Source of the DNA: Geitlerinema sp. S16
GTDB lineage: Bacteria > Cyanobacteriota > Cyanobacteriia > Cyanobacteriales > Geitlerinemataceae
Assembly: GCA_011390275.1 (NCBI GenBank)
Contig: JAABST010000017.1
Span: forward strand, 1-64,000
Reading direction: 5' to 3'
DNA: 64,000 bases
The notes beneath the pieces were generated by a model. The model saw only the letters and a list, made by a program, of their open reading frames with translations, was not told the DNA's origin and made no database searches. This document shows, piece by piece, positions 27,508 to 36,905 of the stretch. The stretch's first letter is position 1; the number at the start of each line of letters is the position of its first letter. Position numbers and translations under genes: made by a program.

Positions 27508-29061
27508 TTACTCCTCGGTACGAATGCTGACCACTTGCGGCGGCGTCGAATCTGCCGGGTAGATTAAATCCACCTCGACCAATCGCCGATCGCCCGGTGG
27601 CATTTGCAGCACCACCAGCGGTTCGCCCTGCTGTCCGCGTCGCTGAACGAGGTGAACGTAGCGCGTTTCGAGCCGATTGCGATCGTTTGCGTAGCGTAAA
27701 CGCACCGTTCCCCGAAAGAAAACGCGATCTTCCGGCGGATTGAGAAACATCAGCTCGCCGCTCGCCTGATCCTGCTTGATCGGCGTTTGGATGGCGATCG
27801 TTGCGGTTCGCGTGCGATCGCTATCGTTGTACAGCGGAATACTCATCGTGTACTCCACGCCGTAATTCCCGTGGGACAGCAGCGCTGTATCGTCATAGCG
27901 CAGCAGCATTTCGGCGCTCTGCACCTGACCGGTTCCCAGTCGCCCTTGATGCAACGTGCTGATGCCGTAGGAAATGGCATTGCCGGGAGATGGCAAACTG
28001 AGATGACCGGTGTTGGCATCGTTCGTCAGCGAAGCTTCCCAGCGAGAGCCGATCGAGATGCCCGCCACGCGGCTATAGATGGTGCGAGCGGTTGAATCAA
28101 AATCGGTAATGGGCGTGGGAGCGAGATCCCGTGGAGAAACAAGCGAGCCGCGATCGAGCAGATCTTGCCATTCTTCCAAGGTGGGAACGCGCTCATTGCC
28201 ATTGCCATCTTGGGGCGCATACATCGCCAAACTCGCCACATGAACGGGGCCATCGCTGAACAACCGTAGCAAGGTCGATCGACCGTTCGAGGTGGGAACC
28301 ACCGTCCCTGCTGGAATCGGTAAATTCATCAACATCCGCGATTCGTAAGGCTGCAACACCGTTAGAGCAGGCCAGTTGCTTTGGCGACGACCGCGTAATA
28401 CATAATCAGAGACGCGACTTCCAGGGCCTGAAAATGCCGTCCCCAAGGGATTTTCAACGTAATCGGGAATATTGAGGAACAGAGCATCCGGACGGGTCAG
28501 ATAGCTTGCACCTTGCAGCACTTCGAGCCGCACCGGCCAGCGCGTCGGATTTTCGACGATGATGCCCTGAAACAGCGATCGCGTTTCCTCTTTGGTACGA
28601 GCGCGGCTGATGTGATGGCTAAAGATATCGAAGCGGCCTTCAAAGGCGTAATCGAGATGGGCATCAAAATCACGCCGTCCCCAGCCCGGAAAAGTCGAAA
28701 GTAAAATCCCGTTGGCCGTCACCAGTTCGGGGCTATTACTGTTAAAGACCGGCACAGAATCGAGCTGCCCCGGTAGCGAGCGAAGTTCCGTAGGATAGCG
28801 GACGATCTGAGAATTGGGCGGAATGTAATCGTCGGGTCGATGGGGGGGAGGGGAGCTACTGGAGCTGCTTGAGGAGGGGGTCGCCGCCAGCTCAAACGTC
28901 GCCGCTGGCGATCGCGAGTTTTTAACGCTTTCCACGCGAACATGCGGCGATGTAATCGTCGTAGAATCCTCGAATGGGGCGGCGAAGGAAGACGATAAAA
29001 CCGCAACCAAATTTAGCGGCGTAGAAGCGGCGGCTACGAACCGAAGAAGTTTATGCAACAT
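27508..29061 (-). CDS. DUF3370 family secreted protein
   Basis: The protein has 517 residues with a probable N-terminal signal peptide (about 1-28) and a Ser/Pro-rich linker to residue 80. The rest matches my memory of DUF3370, a cyanobacterial family of unknown function: QIVRYPTELRSLPGQLDSVP, IVENPTRWPVRLEVLQGASY, LPIPAGTVVPTSNGRSTLLR, and GNYGVEYTMSIPLYNDSDRT. The composition suggests a beta-rich cell-surface protein. It is directly upstream of the MalK-type ATPase gene with a 6-bp gap, so the two are probably co-transcribed. The 381 bp upstream (29062-29442) form the divergent promoter region with furA; nothing else is seen there. Confidence 0.72.
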   Translation of the reverse strand: MLHKLLRFVAAASTPLNLVAVLSSSFAAPFEDSTTITSPHVRVESVKNSRSPAATFELAATPSSSSSSSSPPPHRPDDYIPPNSQIVRYPTELRSLPGQLDSVPVFNSNSPELVTANGILLSTFPGWGRRDFDAHLDYAFEGRFDIFSHHISRARTKEETRSLFQGIIVENPTRWPVRLEVLQGASYLTRPDALFLNIPDYVENPLGTAFSGPGSRVSDYVLRGRRQSNWPALTVLQPYESRMLMNLPIPAGTVVPTSNGRSTLLRLFSDGPVHVASLAMYAPQDGNGNERVPTLEEWQDLLDRGSLVSPRDLAPTPITDFDSTARTIYSRVAGISIGSRWEASLTNDANTGHLSLPSPGNAISYGISTLHQGRLGTGQVQSAEMLLRYDDTALLSHGNYGVEYTMSIPLYNDSDRTRTATIAIQTPIKQDQASGELMFLNPPEDRVFFRGTVRLRYANDRNRLETRYVHLVQRRGQQGEPLVVLQMPPGDRRLVEVDLIYPADSTPPQVVSIRTEE

Positions 29062-29442
29062 GCCGCAGTGCGATCATTCGAGGCGAGAACATCGATAAGT
29101 AAGAGAAAACAGACAAGGTCTTTACAGACAATCGGTGGATTATAAGCGTTTTGTGGAGAGCATATCTACAAATCTCGAAAATAATGCACAGGTTTGAGCG
29201 TTCGAGTTGGGGTCTATTCGTCGATCGGGATTGAAGCCTTTACGACAAATTAGAGAGCCAAGGCACAATTAAATTGACGACAATATCGCAGTCAGCATAC
29301 CGCACTCACTTCCCTTACCGACATTCGCCGACATCTTTGCTGATCCTGTTCTCAATTAATACGTTTTGTTGACAATCTCTAAACTCACCCCGTAGGATCG
29401 ACGCAACTCGCGAATTTTAATCGTTCTCGCCTTACACCGCTC

Positions 29443-29946
29443 ATGTATTCCTACGACAGCAGCACGTTTCGCAATGAGCTTAATCAACTCGGCCTGCGAA
29501 TGACACCTCAGCGAGAAACGATTCTAGATGTTTTTCGCGAGCTGCCCAAGGGACAGCATTTGAGTGCTGAGGATTTGCATAATCATCTTCAAGAGGTTGA
29601 ACCCGATCGCAAGATCAGCCTCTCGACGATTTATCGATCGCTCAAACTCATGACCCATCTTGGTCTGCTCCGTGAACTCGAACTGGCCGAGGGTCATAAA
29701 CACTACGAACTGAATCAACCCCACCCGCATCACCATCATCATCTGGTCTGCGTTCGCTGCAACCGGACGATCGAGTTTAAAAGTGATTCCGTCTTAAAGG
29801 TCAGCATGAAAACCAGCGGTAAAGAAGGGTTTCACCTGCTGGACTGTCAGCTCACGATTCACGGTGTTTGCGTCGAGGCGCTCAAACGCGGCTGGCCGTC
29901 GGTTCCGGAAGAGTGGATGTGCCCCCACGCACCCGCAGACAAGTAG
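29443..29946 (+). CDS. fur: Ferric uptake regulator (FurA type)
   Basis: The protein has 167 residues. It has the Fur winged helix (LRMTPQRETILDVFRELP, then KISLSTIYRSLKLMTHLGLL) and the metal-binding dimerisation half: GHKHYELNQPHPHHHHHLVC with the first CxxC (CVRC) and a C-terminal Cys-containing segment. The YELNQPxPHHHHH stretch is typical of cyanobacterial FurA and differs from PerR and Zur. FurA with Fe(II) represses iron-uptake genes, including many TonB/ExbBD systems. The ExbB-like locus lies 13 kb away in this window, but no Fur box was identified there. The gene is monocistronic, with its own upstream region. Confidence 0.85.
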   Translation: MYSYDSSTFRNELNQLGLRMTPQRETILDVFRELPKGQHLSAEDLHNHLQEVEPDRKISLSTIYRSLKLMTHLGLLRELELAEGHKHYELNQPHPHHHHHLVCVRCNRTIEFKSDSVLKVSMKTSGKEGFHLLDCQLTIHGVCVEALKRGWPSVPEEWMCPHAPADK

Positions 29947-30037
29947 CCCGACAGAACAGGCGAAACGCCTACGTTACAACTTGAGACCGTTCTAACCCTG
30001 ACTTCCATTGCTATGGAAGCTGGCTCTACGGAGATCT

Positions 30038-31309
30038 TCACACGCCAACGATCGCCCGTAACCGCTGGCGAAATTGTTCGGGTTGGAATTGCTTAACCTG
30101 TTCTAATCCGGCCTGCTGTAGATGCTGGGCATAGGCTCGATCGCCCGTGACCCGAACGATACCCGCCGCGATCTCCTCCACGCTCAACGGATCGACGTAA
30201 TGGGTCGCCGTACCGCAGACCTCCGGCAGCGACGAAGCCCGCGCCACGATCGTCGGACAGCCGCAGGCCATCGCCTCTAGCGGCGGAATGCCGAAGCCTT
30301 CGTACAGCGACGGAAACAAAAACGCCGCTGCCCCGCGATATAAATCGGCCAATTCTTGATCGCTGACCCGCCCCAGAAATCGGACGCGATCGACGATGCC
30401 GAGCTGTTGCGGTAAATCTGCAAGATTGGTATCCAGGCGATTGAGTGTACCGACGATCGCCAGGGTGAGATGGGGGCGATCGCCGGTCGCGATCACGCGG
30501 GCAAAGGCTTCGATCGCGCGGCGAATATTTTTGTAAGGGCGAGTCTCACCGACGCAAAGCAGGTAGGGCGTCAGTGCGGGGATATTGAGGTGGCTCGGGG
30601 TATTCGACGGGAGTTTGGCCGGGGCGTTGGTCTCTCGCGGCTCCTGCGGATCGCCGGGATTGCCGGGATTGCCGAGATCGCCGGGATCGCCAAGATCGCC
30701 GGGATAAAACAGATCGGTACGGTAAGGAATCGGCAACACCACCGACGGTGTCTGGATGTCCGGCCAATAGTGTTGCAAATCGCGGCGTGTATTTTCCGAG
30801 GACACGACGATCGTTTGGGAGACGCGCAACAGTCGCGGCAAAATCCAGCGAAAGTAATACTTGACGCGGGGGTAAACGTCGGGGAATTTTAGCGGGAGGA
30901 GGTCGTGAACCGTTACGATTTGCGGGCAAACCGGATGTAACATTCCCTCCGGGACAGGAGAATAAAACAGGGGTAGTCTAGAGCCGAAACCGGGAGCCGA
31001 TCGCGAAGGGCGCGTTAGCAGTCGCGGCAGCGCGATTTGATGCCAGAGGAGGCGGGTGAGATTGCCCCGTAGGTTATTTTGATGGATGCGATCGAGCTGC
31101 ACTCGATGGGCGCGTGAGCCAAACTGATCGCACAGGAGACGATCGCCACTCAGCACCCGAAGTTGTTCGAGATCGGCCAAGGCGGCGATCGTTTCGCCGG
31201 TATAGCGATTCAGGCCGTGGCTAATTGACCCATGAAAACCCGTCGCATCCAAAACGATCGTCCTGTCCGTACGATGATGCCCTCGTACATCTGCTCGCAT
31301 CTGCTCCAT
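30038..31309 (-). CDS. Glycosyltransferase family 4
   Basis: The protein has 423 residues from the ATG at 31309, which has GGAG 12 nt upstream; a GTG nine codons earlier is also open. The GT-B fold is clear: an N-terminal domain with VLDATGFHGSISHGLNRYTG, a central PQIVTVHDLLPLKFPDVYP, the donor-domain start LLCVGETRPYKNIRRAIEAF, and the nucleotide-sugar motif FLFPSLYEGFGIPPLEAMAC with the EX7E glutamates. It probably transfers a sugar in polysaccharide or glycolipid synthesis; the substrate is unknown. Residues near 205-222 hold a Gly/Asp/Pro tandem (DLGDPGDLGNPGNPGD), a recent-looking codon-repeat expansion in a linker. The adjacent flavoprotein gene is divergent. Confidence 0.85.
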   Translation of the reverse strand: MEQMRADVRGHHRTDRTIVLDATGFHGSISHGLNRYTGETIAALADLEQLRVLSGDRLLCDQFGSRAHRVQLDRIHQNNLRGNLTRLLWHQIALPRLLTRPSRSAPGFGSRLPLFYSPVPEGMLHPVCPQIVTVHDLLPLKFPDVYPRVKYYFRWILPRLLRVSQTIVVSSENTRRDLQHYWPDIQTPSVVLPIPYRTDLFYPGDLGDPGDLGNPGNPGDPQEPRETNAPAKLPSNTPSHLNIPALTPYLLCVGETRPYKNIRRAIEAFARVIATGDRPHLTLAIVGTLNRLDTNLADLPQQLGIVDRVRFLGRVSDQELADLYRGAAAFLFPSLYEGFGIPPLEAMACGCPTIVARASSLPEVCGTATHYVDPLSVEEIAAGIVRVTGDRAYAQHLQQAGLEQVKQFQPEQFRQRLRAIVGV

Positions 31310-31367
31310 TCGGTTTGGCCGCTCCACTGTTCCCACGCTCCCCCCTATTTTTCCTGGAAAAAATCCG

Positions 31368-32771
31368 ATGAAGTATGACTATGACCTCGTTATTATCGGT
31401 CAACGCCCCGCCGCGATCGCCGCTGCTGAACTGGCTGTCACCTGGGGCGCACGAGTGGCTCTGGTGATGTCGCCCGACAGGTCGCCGGAAACGATCGCGA
31501 CGGCTCATCTGGCGATCGCCGGAATCGATCTCATACGCGGGATCTATCAATTTGTGCCACGATCCAGGCGACGACGGCGATCGATGACAAACCCAGCGAA
31601 TCTAACGAATTTAACGGATTTACAGGTTGTCGAACCTGATCGCAATCATCGATCGCGCATCCTGCGGAGTCGTCGCTACCTGCTGGCTCCCGACGCCCGT
31701 GCGATCGATCCCGTATCTCCCGACCTCCCCGGCTTCGAGCAAACTTCCCACGTCCTAATCGGTAATCGCGACGATATTCGCCGCTGGCTAGCACAGCTTG
31801 ACGATCTGGCGACGAATGAGCGACCCCGACGGGCGATCGTCTATGGTGGCCGATCGCTCGTCAGTCTCGAACTGGCGATCACCCTACTCGATCGTGGCCT
31901 TGAAACCCGCCTAATTACCGCCGATTCGGTCTTACTAGCCAGCGAGGGACAACAGGAGAAAACCGATACCTCATCCTTGCTCCGGCTCTGGCAATTGCAG
32001 GCGATCGCCAACGGTCTCGACTGTGAATTGAACAGCACGATCATCAACGTTCAGCCGCTGGATCGTGAACTGGTGCTGCAAACCGAAGCCCAAAAATTCA
32101 CAACCGATGTTTTGCTGATCGCCGATCATCTTGTTCCCGATCTCGATCACGCCAACCTCCACGCCTGCGGCCTCATCTTGAGCGGCGATCATCTTTGGGT
32201 TGATCGCGGTCTGCGAACCAGTCATCCCCAGATTTACGCCTGCGCGGCGGCTCTTCGCGGTCATGACGCCGAGTCGATCGCGACCCACGAAGCCCTAACC
32301 GCGACTCGAAACGCGCTGACACCCTGGATCGCTCAGGCTCCGAATTACCGCGCGATTCCGTGGGGAATCGCGACCCGATTCGGGTTTGCACGGGTGGGGC
32401 TGAGTCTGGAGCAGGCGGAGGCACGACACGTGGGCGCGATCGCGATCGATCTCAGCGTGCAAAATACGACGGGTAACGGTCTTCACATGCCTGCGGGTTC
32501 GCCGATCGCCGCGCAGGTTGTCCTCACCGCAGCGGGCAACATTCTCGGCGCGACCATCGTCGGCGATCGTGCGGCAGATCTGATCGTGCCGTTTAGTTTG
32601 GCGATCGGGCAGTGCGCCTCGATCGATGACTGGAAAACCTGGGCGGGTCTGGACTCGATCGCGGGCGAACTGGGCGAACAGCTCTATCGGATCTGGCGCG
32701 ATCGATGGTGGCAGTCGCATCCAGGTTGGCACGATCGGGTGCAATCGTGGTTTGACGATCGGCGGGGATAG
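31368..32771 (+). CDS. Degenerate FAD/NAD(P)-dependent oxidoreductase-like protein
   Basis: The protein has 467 residues. The fold follows disulfide reductases, but key motifs are eroded. The N-terminal dinucleotide motif is IIGQRPAAIAAAELA in place of GxGxAG, and the redox CxxxxC is absent (AHLAIAGIDLIRG occupies that region). The second Rossmann motif is IVYGGRSLVSLELAITL, and the second FAD motif is SHPQIYACAAALRGHDAE instead of IYAxGD. A C-terminal dimerisation-like domain remains, without the active-site His-Glu pair. It may be a non-enzymatic paralogue or use another chemistry. The reading frame is intact, so it is not an ordinary pseudogene. It is divergent from the glycosyltransferase gene by 58 bp. 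Confidence 0.6.
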   Translation: MKYDYDLVIIGQRPAAIAAAELAVTWGARVALVMSPDRSPETIATAHLAIAGIDLIRGIYQFVPRSRRRRRSMTNPANLTNLTDLQVVEPDRNHRSRILRSRRYLLAPDARAIDPVSPDLPGFEQTSHVLIGNRDDIRRWLAQLDDLATNERPRRAIVYGGRSLVSLELAITLLDRGLETRLITADSVLLASEGQQEKTDTSSLLRLWQLQAIANGLDCELNSTIINVQPLDRELVLQTEAQKFTTDVLLIADHLVPDLDHANLHACGLILSGDHLWVDRGLRTSHPQIYACAAALRGHDAESIATHEALTATRNALTPWIAQAPNYRAIPWGIATRFGFARVGLSLEQAEARHVGAIAIDLSVQNTTGNGLHMPAGSPIAAQVVLTAAGNILGATIVGDRAADLIVPFSLAIGQCASIDDWKTWAGLDSIAGELGEQLYRIWRDRWWQSHPGWHDRVQSWFDDRRG

Positions 32772-32804
32772 TAGACCTCTTGAGTGATTCAGGGTTGATG
32801 ATCC

Positions 32805-32860
32805 AAATTAATCGTTCCAAATTAATCGTTCCAGATTAATCGTTCCAGATTAATCGTTCC
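32805..32860. repeat. Four tandem 14-bp repeats
   Basis: AAATTAATCGTTCC occurs twice, then AGATTAATCGTTCC twice, without gaps. They lie between the convergent flavoprotein and DUF928 genes. Confidence 0.85.
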
Positions 32861-32874
32861 AAAATTATCCAAGC

Positions 32875-33828
32875 TTACGGCGTTAGAAGCGTGAGAGGGA
32901 AAATTACAGTGATATCTTCTGGCGGGATTTCAATGATCGGCGCGTCCGCAATTTGGCGTAAATCGAGACTCGTTTCGATGCCATATTCCGTCTGAAGATT
33001 GGCAAGCTGCGGTTCGATTAATTGTGACCAGAGGCGTTGAGCGCGATCGAGATCTGTCGAAGCGCTTGCATTTGTCATTTCCGCGATCAGCAAGTCCACC
33101 GTATCGAACCAAACGCCTCGTTCGGCATACCAAATCGCCAGATCAAGACGTTCTAGATTTTCCGGCGGATTCGCCGCTTCACTATCTTCAACAACGCGAG
33201 CAATCCAGGCACTGGGGTAGGGATCGCTCTGATCACCCGCCGTCCAGGCTGGCGTTACCGTCAGATTTTGGAAGCTCCCCCCACATTGCGGCGTAAAAGC
33301 CCACCAGTAGCTTTTGCCAGATTTCAGCGCCGCCGTATCTGCAATTTCTTCAGGTAGTTGGACGTGTAAAATGCCAGCCGTCTCCGGTAGCTTAATATCG
33401 AGTTGAACGACCACATCGCTGAGATCTTCGGTATAAATCTCAAGAGAGGCGTAGTCTGCATTCATCGGCGGCACGAAGACTGCAAAAGAGGGGCGACCGG
33501 TGACAGAATAGCCGCCACTCGCTGACGTTAGCGCGAGCATCGGTAAATCGGACTCGGCTTCGCTCGACTGACATCCATTTCCCCGCGTCGGAGAAGGGAG
33601 CGATCGCGTCCCCGCTGGTGTTGTTTCGCGGGAGCGATCGGGCACGTCAAAGAAGATCTCGAACGGGTTGTTATCGAGGGAGCCAGGAGAGCCTTCGGTT
33701 GCCCGCGTTCCGCCAGCGTCCGTATCTAGCGGCTGAGTGGAGGGGGGTGGGGTAAACTGCGCGAGGGCAGGCGTGCCAAGAAGTAGGGGAGTAATGAGGA
33801 GCGGAAAAAATCGGGACGTAATCATCAT
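32875..33828 (-). CDS. DUF928 family secreted protein
   Basis: The protein has 317 residues from the ATG at 33828, one of two adjacent ATGs. A signal peptide is clear (FFPLLITPLLLGTPALAQ). The mature part contains features I associate with the cyanobacterial family DUF928: TRGNGCQ followed by LPMLALTSASGGYSVTGRPS, SFAVFVPPMNADYASLEIYT, KSYWWAFTPQCGG and WYAERGVWFDTVDLLIAEM. Function is unknown; some members lie near CHAT/TPR secreted proteins, which is not the case here. The 408 bp upstream (33829-34236) lie between its start and the ftsY stop and hold its promoter; no gene or RNA is recognised there. Confidence 0.65.
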   Translation of the reverse strand: MMITSRFFPLLITPLLLGTPALAQFTPPPSTQPLDTDAGGTRATEGSPGSLDNNPFEIFFDVPDRSRETTPAGTRSLPSPTRGNGCQSSEAESDLPMLALTSASGGYSVTGRPSFAVFVPPMNADYASLEIYTEDLSDVVVQLDIKLPETAGILHVQLPEEIADTAALKSGKSYWWAFTPQCGGSFQNLTVTPAWTAGDQSDPYPSAWIARVVEDSEAANPPENLERLDLAIWYAERGVWFDTVDLLIAEMTNASASTDLDRAQRLWSQLIEPQLANLQTEYGIETSLDLRQIADAPIIEIPPEDITVIFPLTLLTP

Positions 33829-34236
33829 GCAATACCCACTGAATGGCAAAACGGTATCTCGCCGAACTTGACAAGCTTTGAGAGGGATCAGGATTTACGC
33901 AAAATGTCGAGAGTCGTAGGGGCATTATGGCAATGCGCCCAAGATATCGTGCGCTTTGAGCCGATTAATGCGTCCGTTCTGTGGATGAACGCTGCATCAC
34001 AGCGCTGGTCTCACTCGACGGAAGTGCTTCCCATCAGGACTTCCAACCTGTTTTGCGTCAGTCCTATTTGCGTCAGTCCTGCCCATAAAGCTACAGTACT
34101 CGCTGCGGATTTTTCGAGCTAGCTTTCTGAGGCATGGAGAATGATGAGTGCGATCGCGAGTCCGTCGATAATATGACGCTTTCGTTTGCTTGAAAGTTGC
34201 TATCGTCCATCGGCGTAACCATGACGTAACCGAAAC

Positions 34237-35952
34237 TTAACCGTCTAATAATGCTTCGACAAACTCATAGCTCGAAAACGGGCGCAAATCTTCAATACCT
34301 TCACCCGCTCCGATGAAGCGAATCGGAAGTCCGAGCTGGCGGACAACGGCCAGGGCGACCCCGCCGCGTGCGCTGCCATCGAGCTTGGTCAGCACGACCC
34401 CACTTAGTTGCGCGGCTTCGGCGAAGACTTCGGCTTGACGCAAACCGTTTTGACCGAGGGTTGCATCGAGGACGAGGAGCGATTCGATGCGAGCGTTAGG
34501 GGCTTTGGTGTTGATGATGCGACGCATTTTGCTCAGTTCGTCCATCAGGTTTTTCTTGTTCTGCAAGCGCCCTGCGGTATCGATCAGGAGCAAATTCACC
34601 TTGCGAGCTTTGGCCGCTTCGATCGCATCGAACACGACCGACGCCGGGTCGGTATTTTGCCCCGGATTGGCGATTACGTCGGTTTGGGTGCGTTCGCCCC
34701 AGATTTTGACCTGTTCGACTGCTGCCGCTCGGAAGGTATCCGCCGCCGCGATCAGGCAGTCATAGCCGGAGGATTTCGCGAGGTGGGTGAGTTTGCCGAT
34801 CGTCGTGGTTTTGCCCGCGCCGTTAACGCCCGTCATCATCCAGATGTTGAGCATGTCGGGGACGGGGGAAAAGTCGCGATCGTAATTCCGCTCGAAGGGT
34901 TGTTCGAGCATGTCACGCAGGACTTGTTTGAGGTAGGCGATCGCCTCGTCTGGCGGTAAGGTTTCCTCGCGCATTTTGGCTTGAAGCGCTTCGACGATCG
35001 CGTCGGTGGCATCGACGCCCACATCCGCCTGGAGCAGCAGCGCCTCGATTTCCGTGACCGCGTCTTCGTTGAGGGGGCCTTGACCGACGATCGATTTAAG
35101 CTGATTGACCAGGCCGATTCGGGTTTTACCTAAACCGCTGCGAAGCTTGGTCAGCCATTCGATTTCTTCAACCGAAATATCATCGGCGCTCCGACCCTGA
35201 GCCGCGAGCACTTCCGCTGACCAGATAAAGTCTTCATCGAGTTCGATCTCGCCGGATACGCCGCCACGATCGGGCAGTTGCTCGAAGGCGTCCGAGGTCT
35301 TGATCGCGGTTTCTTGCAGGCGTTCGAGTCGCGCTTCGCGTTCGGCGGCGGCTCGCATCCAGGCGGGTGTGCTGGGCGGTTCGGGTTCCGGCTCCGGTTC
35401 CGGCTCCGGTGCGGTTGTGATGGTCTTCGTCGGAACCGCTGGAGGATTGACTGGCGTGGGCGCGATCGGGGCAGAAACGTTCTCAGGATCAGATGCCGTA
35501 TCAGACGCCGTATCAGACGCCGCAATGGGTTCGGCCTCTGTAACGTCTTCTGCGATGTCTTCTGCAACGTCTACGGAATCTGTGGCAGCGTCGGTGGCGC
35601 TGGGTTCAGCTTCGGCGATCGTTGTGGGTTCCGGTTCCGGTTCGTTCTCGATCGGGTCTGTTTCGCCCGTTTTTACCGGCTCATCTGTTACCGTTTCTTC
35701 CGGAGTTTGGCGCTGTTGAATATTCTGAAATGCGGCTTTCGCCCATTCCAAATATACATCGCTACTCGGGGTCGCCGTTTCGCTGGCCGCGCTTAGATCC
35801 GCGTCCTCGGTTTCAATCGCTGCCATACTGACATCCGTGCTTGTCTCCGCATCCGTTTCGCTGGCAGCTTCATCCGTTGGAGTCACTTCGGCGACACCCT
35901 CTGCCGGAGTTGCATCCTCATCGAATTTACGGCGAAACCAGTTAAAAACCAT
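34237..35952 (-). CDS. ftsY: Signal recognition particle receptor FtsY
   Basis: The protein has 571 residues. FtsY is the SRP receptor GTPase that docks ribosome-nascent-chain complexes at the membrane. Residues 1 to about 230 are a long acidic domain (Glu, Asp, Thr, Ala, with a Glu-Pro run EPEPEPEPEPPS), longer than in many relatives. The NG domain follows: a helical N part (LTKLRSGLGKTRIGLVNQLK), the P-loop TGVNGAGKTTTIGKLTHLAK, DTFRAAAVEQVKIWGER, DTAGRLQNKKNLMDELSKM, TKLDGSARGGVAL and a C-terminal GAGEGIEDLRPF. The nusB gene lies upstream on the same strand with a gap of about 100 bp, an arrangement known in cyanobacteria. Confidence 0.95.
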   Translation of the reverse strand: MVFNWFRRKFDEDATPAEGVAEVTPTDEAASETDAETSTDVSMAAIETEDADLSAASETATPSSDVYLEWAKAAFQNIQQRQTPEETVTDEPVKTGETDPIENEPEPEPTTIAEAEPSATDAATDSVDVAEDIAEDVTEAEPIAASDTASDTASDPENVSAPIAPTPVNPPAVPTKTITTAPEPEPEPEPEPPSTPAWMRAAAEREARLERLQETAIKTSDAFEQLPDRGGVSGEIELDEDFIWSAEVLAAQGRSADDISVEEIEWLTKLRSGLGKTRIGLVNQLKSIVGQGPLNEDAVTEIEALLLQADVGVDATDAIVEALQAKMREETLPPDEAIAYLKQVLRDMLEQPFERNYDRDFSPVPDMLNIWMMTGVNGAGKTTTIGKLTHLAKSSGYDCLIAAADTFRAAAVEQVKIWGERTQTDVIANPGQNTDPASVVFDAIEAAKARKVNLLLIDTAGRLQNKKNLMDELSKMRRIINTKAPNARIESLLVLDATLGQNGLRQAEVFAEAAQLSGVVLTKLDGSARGGVALAVVRQLGLPIRFIGAGEGIEDLRPFSSYEFVEALLDG

Positions 35953-36056
35953 GACGTTGGGGAATGGGGGAATGAGCAGGAACGAGCAATCGGGCGATCG
36001 ATTAAAACGATCAATAAGGCGATCGACAAATCATTAGATTCGGAAAACGATGCCGC

Positions 36057-36701
36057 TTAGGACAGCGCCGGGGTCTCCGCGTCGGTATCATCGTCACGCA
36101 GATCGAGCGCTCGACGCAGTACGCCATTGACGAAGCGGTGAGCATCTTCGCTGCTGTAGCGTTTTACCAACTCGACGGCTTCATTGACGACGACGCGCTC
36201 GGGTGTGCCGAGATATTCGATTTCCGCGATCGCCAAGCGTAAAACATCGCGATCGATATGCGGCAAGCGTTCGAGCTGCCAATCGACCAGTGCTTCGGTC
36301 AGTTGAGCGTCGATCTCGTCGCGTCGCTGGCACACCGTCGTCAGGATTTCCAGGGCATAGCGTCGGACTTCTTCCTGGCTGGCAAGCTGGACAAATTCCG
36401 GCAATTCTAGCGCCATACCCACTTGCTCGATCGCCTTGTGGGTCAGCTCGATCGACTCAGACACCATGACACGAGCGGTTTTCAGATCGCTCGCCTGGTG
36501 TTCACTGCTCGTAAGGCGATCGTACCCTTGTTTGAGTTCAGAGCTAGCATTTTCTAGCGCTTCGTGCGCTTCAGCGGTCATCGCTCGCACGGCGGCAACC
36601 ACCACGTCACTAAGCTGCTTCTCCGAGAGTTTGTCAACTTTTTTCGGGAGCTGGCTCAAGCTGAGGAGGGCGAGTTCGCGAGCGATGCGTCGGGGTTGCA
36701 T
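36057..36701 (-). CDS. nusB: Transcription antitermination factor NusB
   Basis: The protein has 214 residues, in the range of cyanobacterial NusB, which is longer than E. coli NusB. NusB with NusE (S10) binds boxA RNA for rRNA antitermination. The N-terminus ARELALLSLSQLP and the C-terminal half (DRDVLRLAIAEIEYLGTPER, VVNEAVELVKRYSSEDAHRF and VNGVLRRAL) are diagnostic. An inserted helical region (about 45-105) separates them. It precedes ftsY on the same strand, and the two probably share a transcript. The divergent gene at 36906 encodes a membrane protein. Confidence 0.92.
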   Translation of the reverse strand: MQPRRIARELALLSLSQLPKKVDKLSEKQLSDVVVAAVRAMTAEAHEALENASSELKQGYDRLTSSEHQASDLKTARVMVSESIELTHKAIEQVGMALELPEFVQLASQEEVRRYALEILTTVCQRRDEIDAQLTEALVDWQLERLPHIDRDVLRLAIAEIEYLGTPERVVVNEAVELVKRYSSEDAHRFVNGVLRRALDLRDDDTDAETPALS

Positions 36702-36905
36702 GAATGGGGGTCTATGGGGGCTATGTTCCGTCCGAACATTCTACGATGTTGCGGGTTGGGTCGATCCGAATTGCAGCGATCGGGGCATGGTTTACCTCAC
36801 GATGCTGCTGCATTGCGATAAATCTCGCTCGCTTGCCGCAATTTGCCAGCCTGCCGCGTGACGATCGATCATCTTTCCCTCTTCCGAACATTTTAAAGCT
36901 CTCCC

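Noticed and set aside
33829..34236. Possible small RNA or gene upstream of the DUF928 gene
   Set aside because: The region was read on both strands; only a short ORF without family character and no strong stem or terminator was found.
34408..34959. 183-codon plus-strand ORF opposite ftsY
   Set aside because: It is an antisense shadow of the highly conserved NG domain region; no independent signal.
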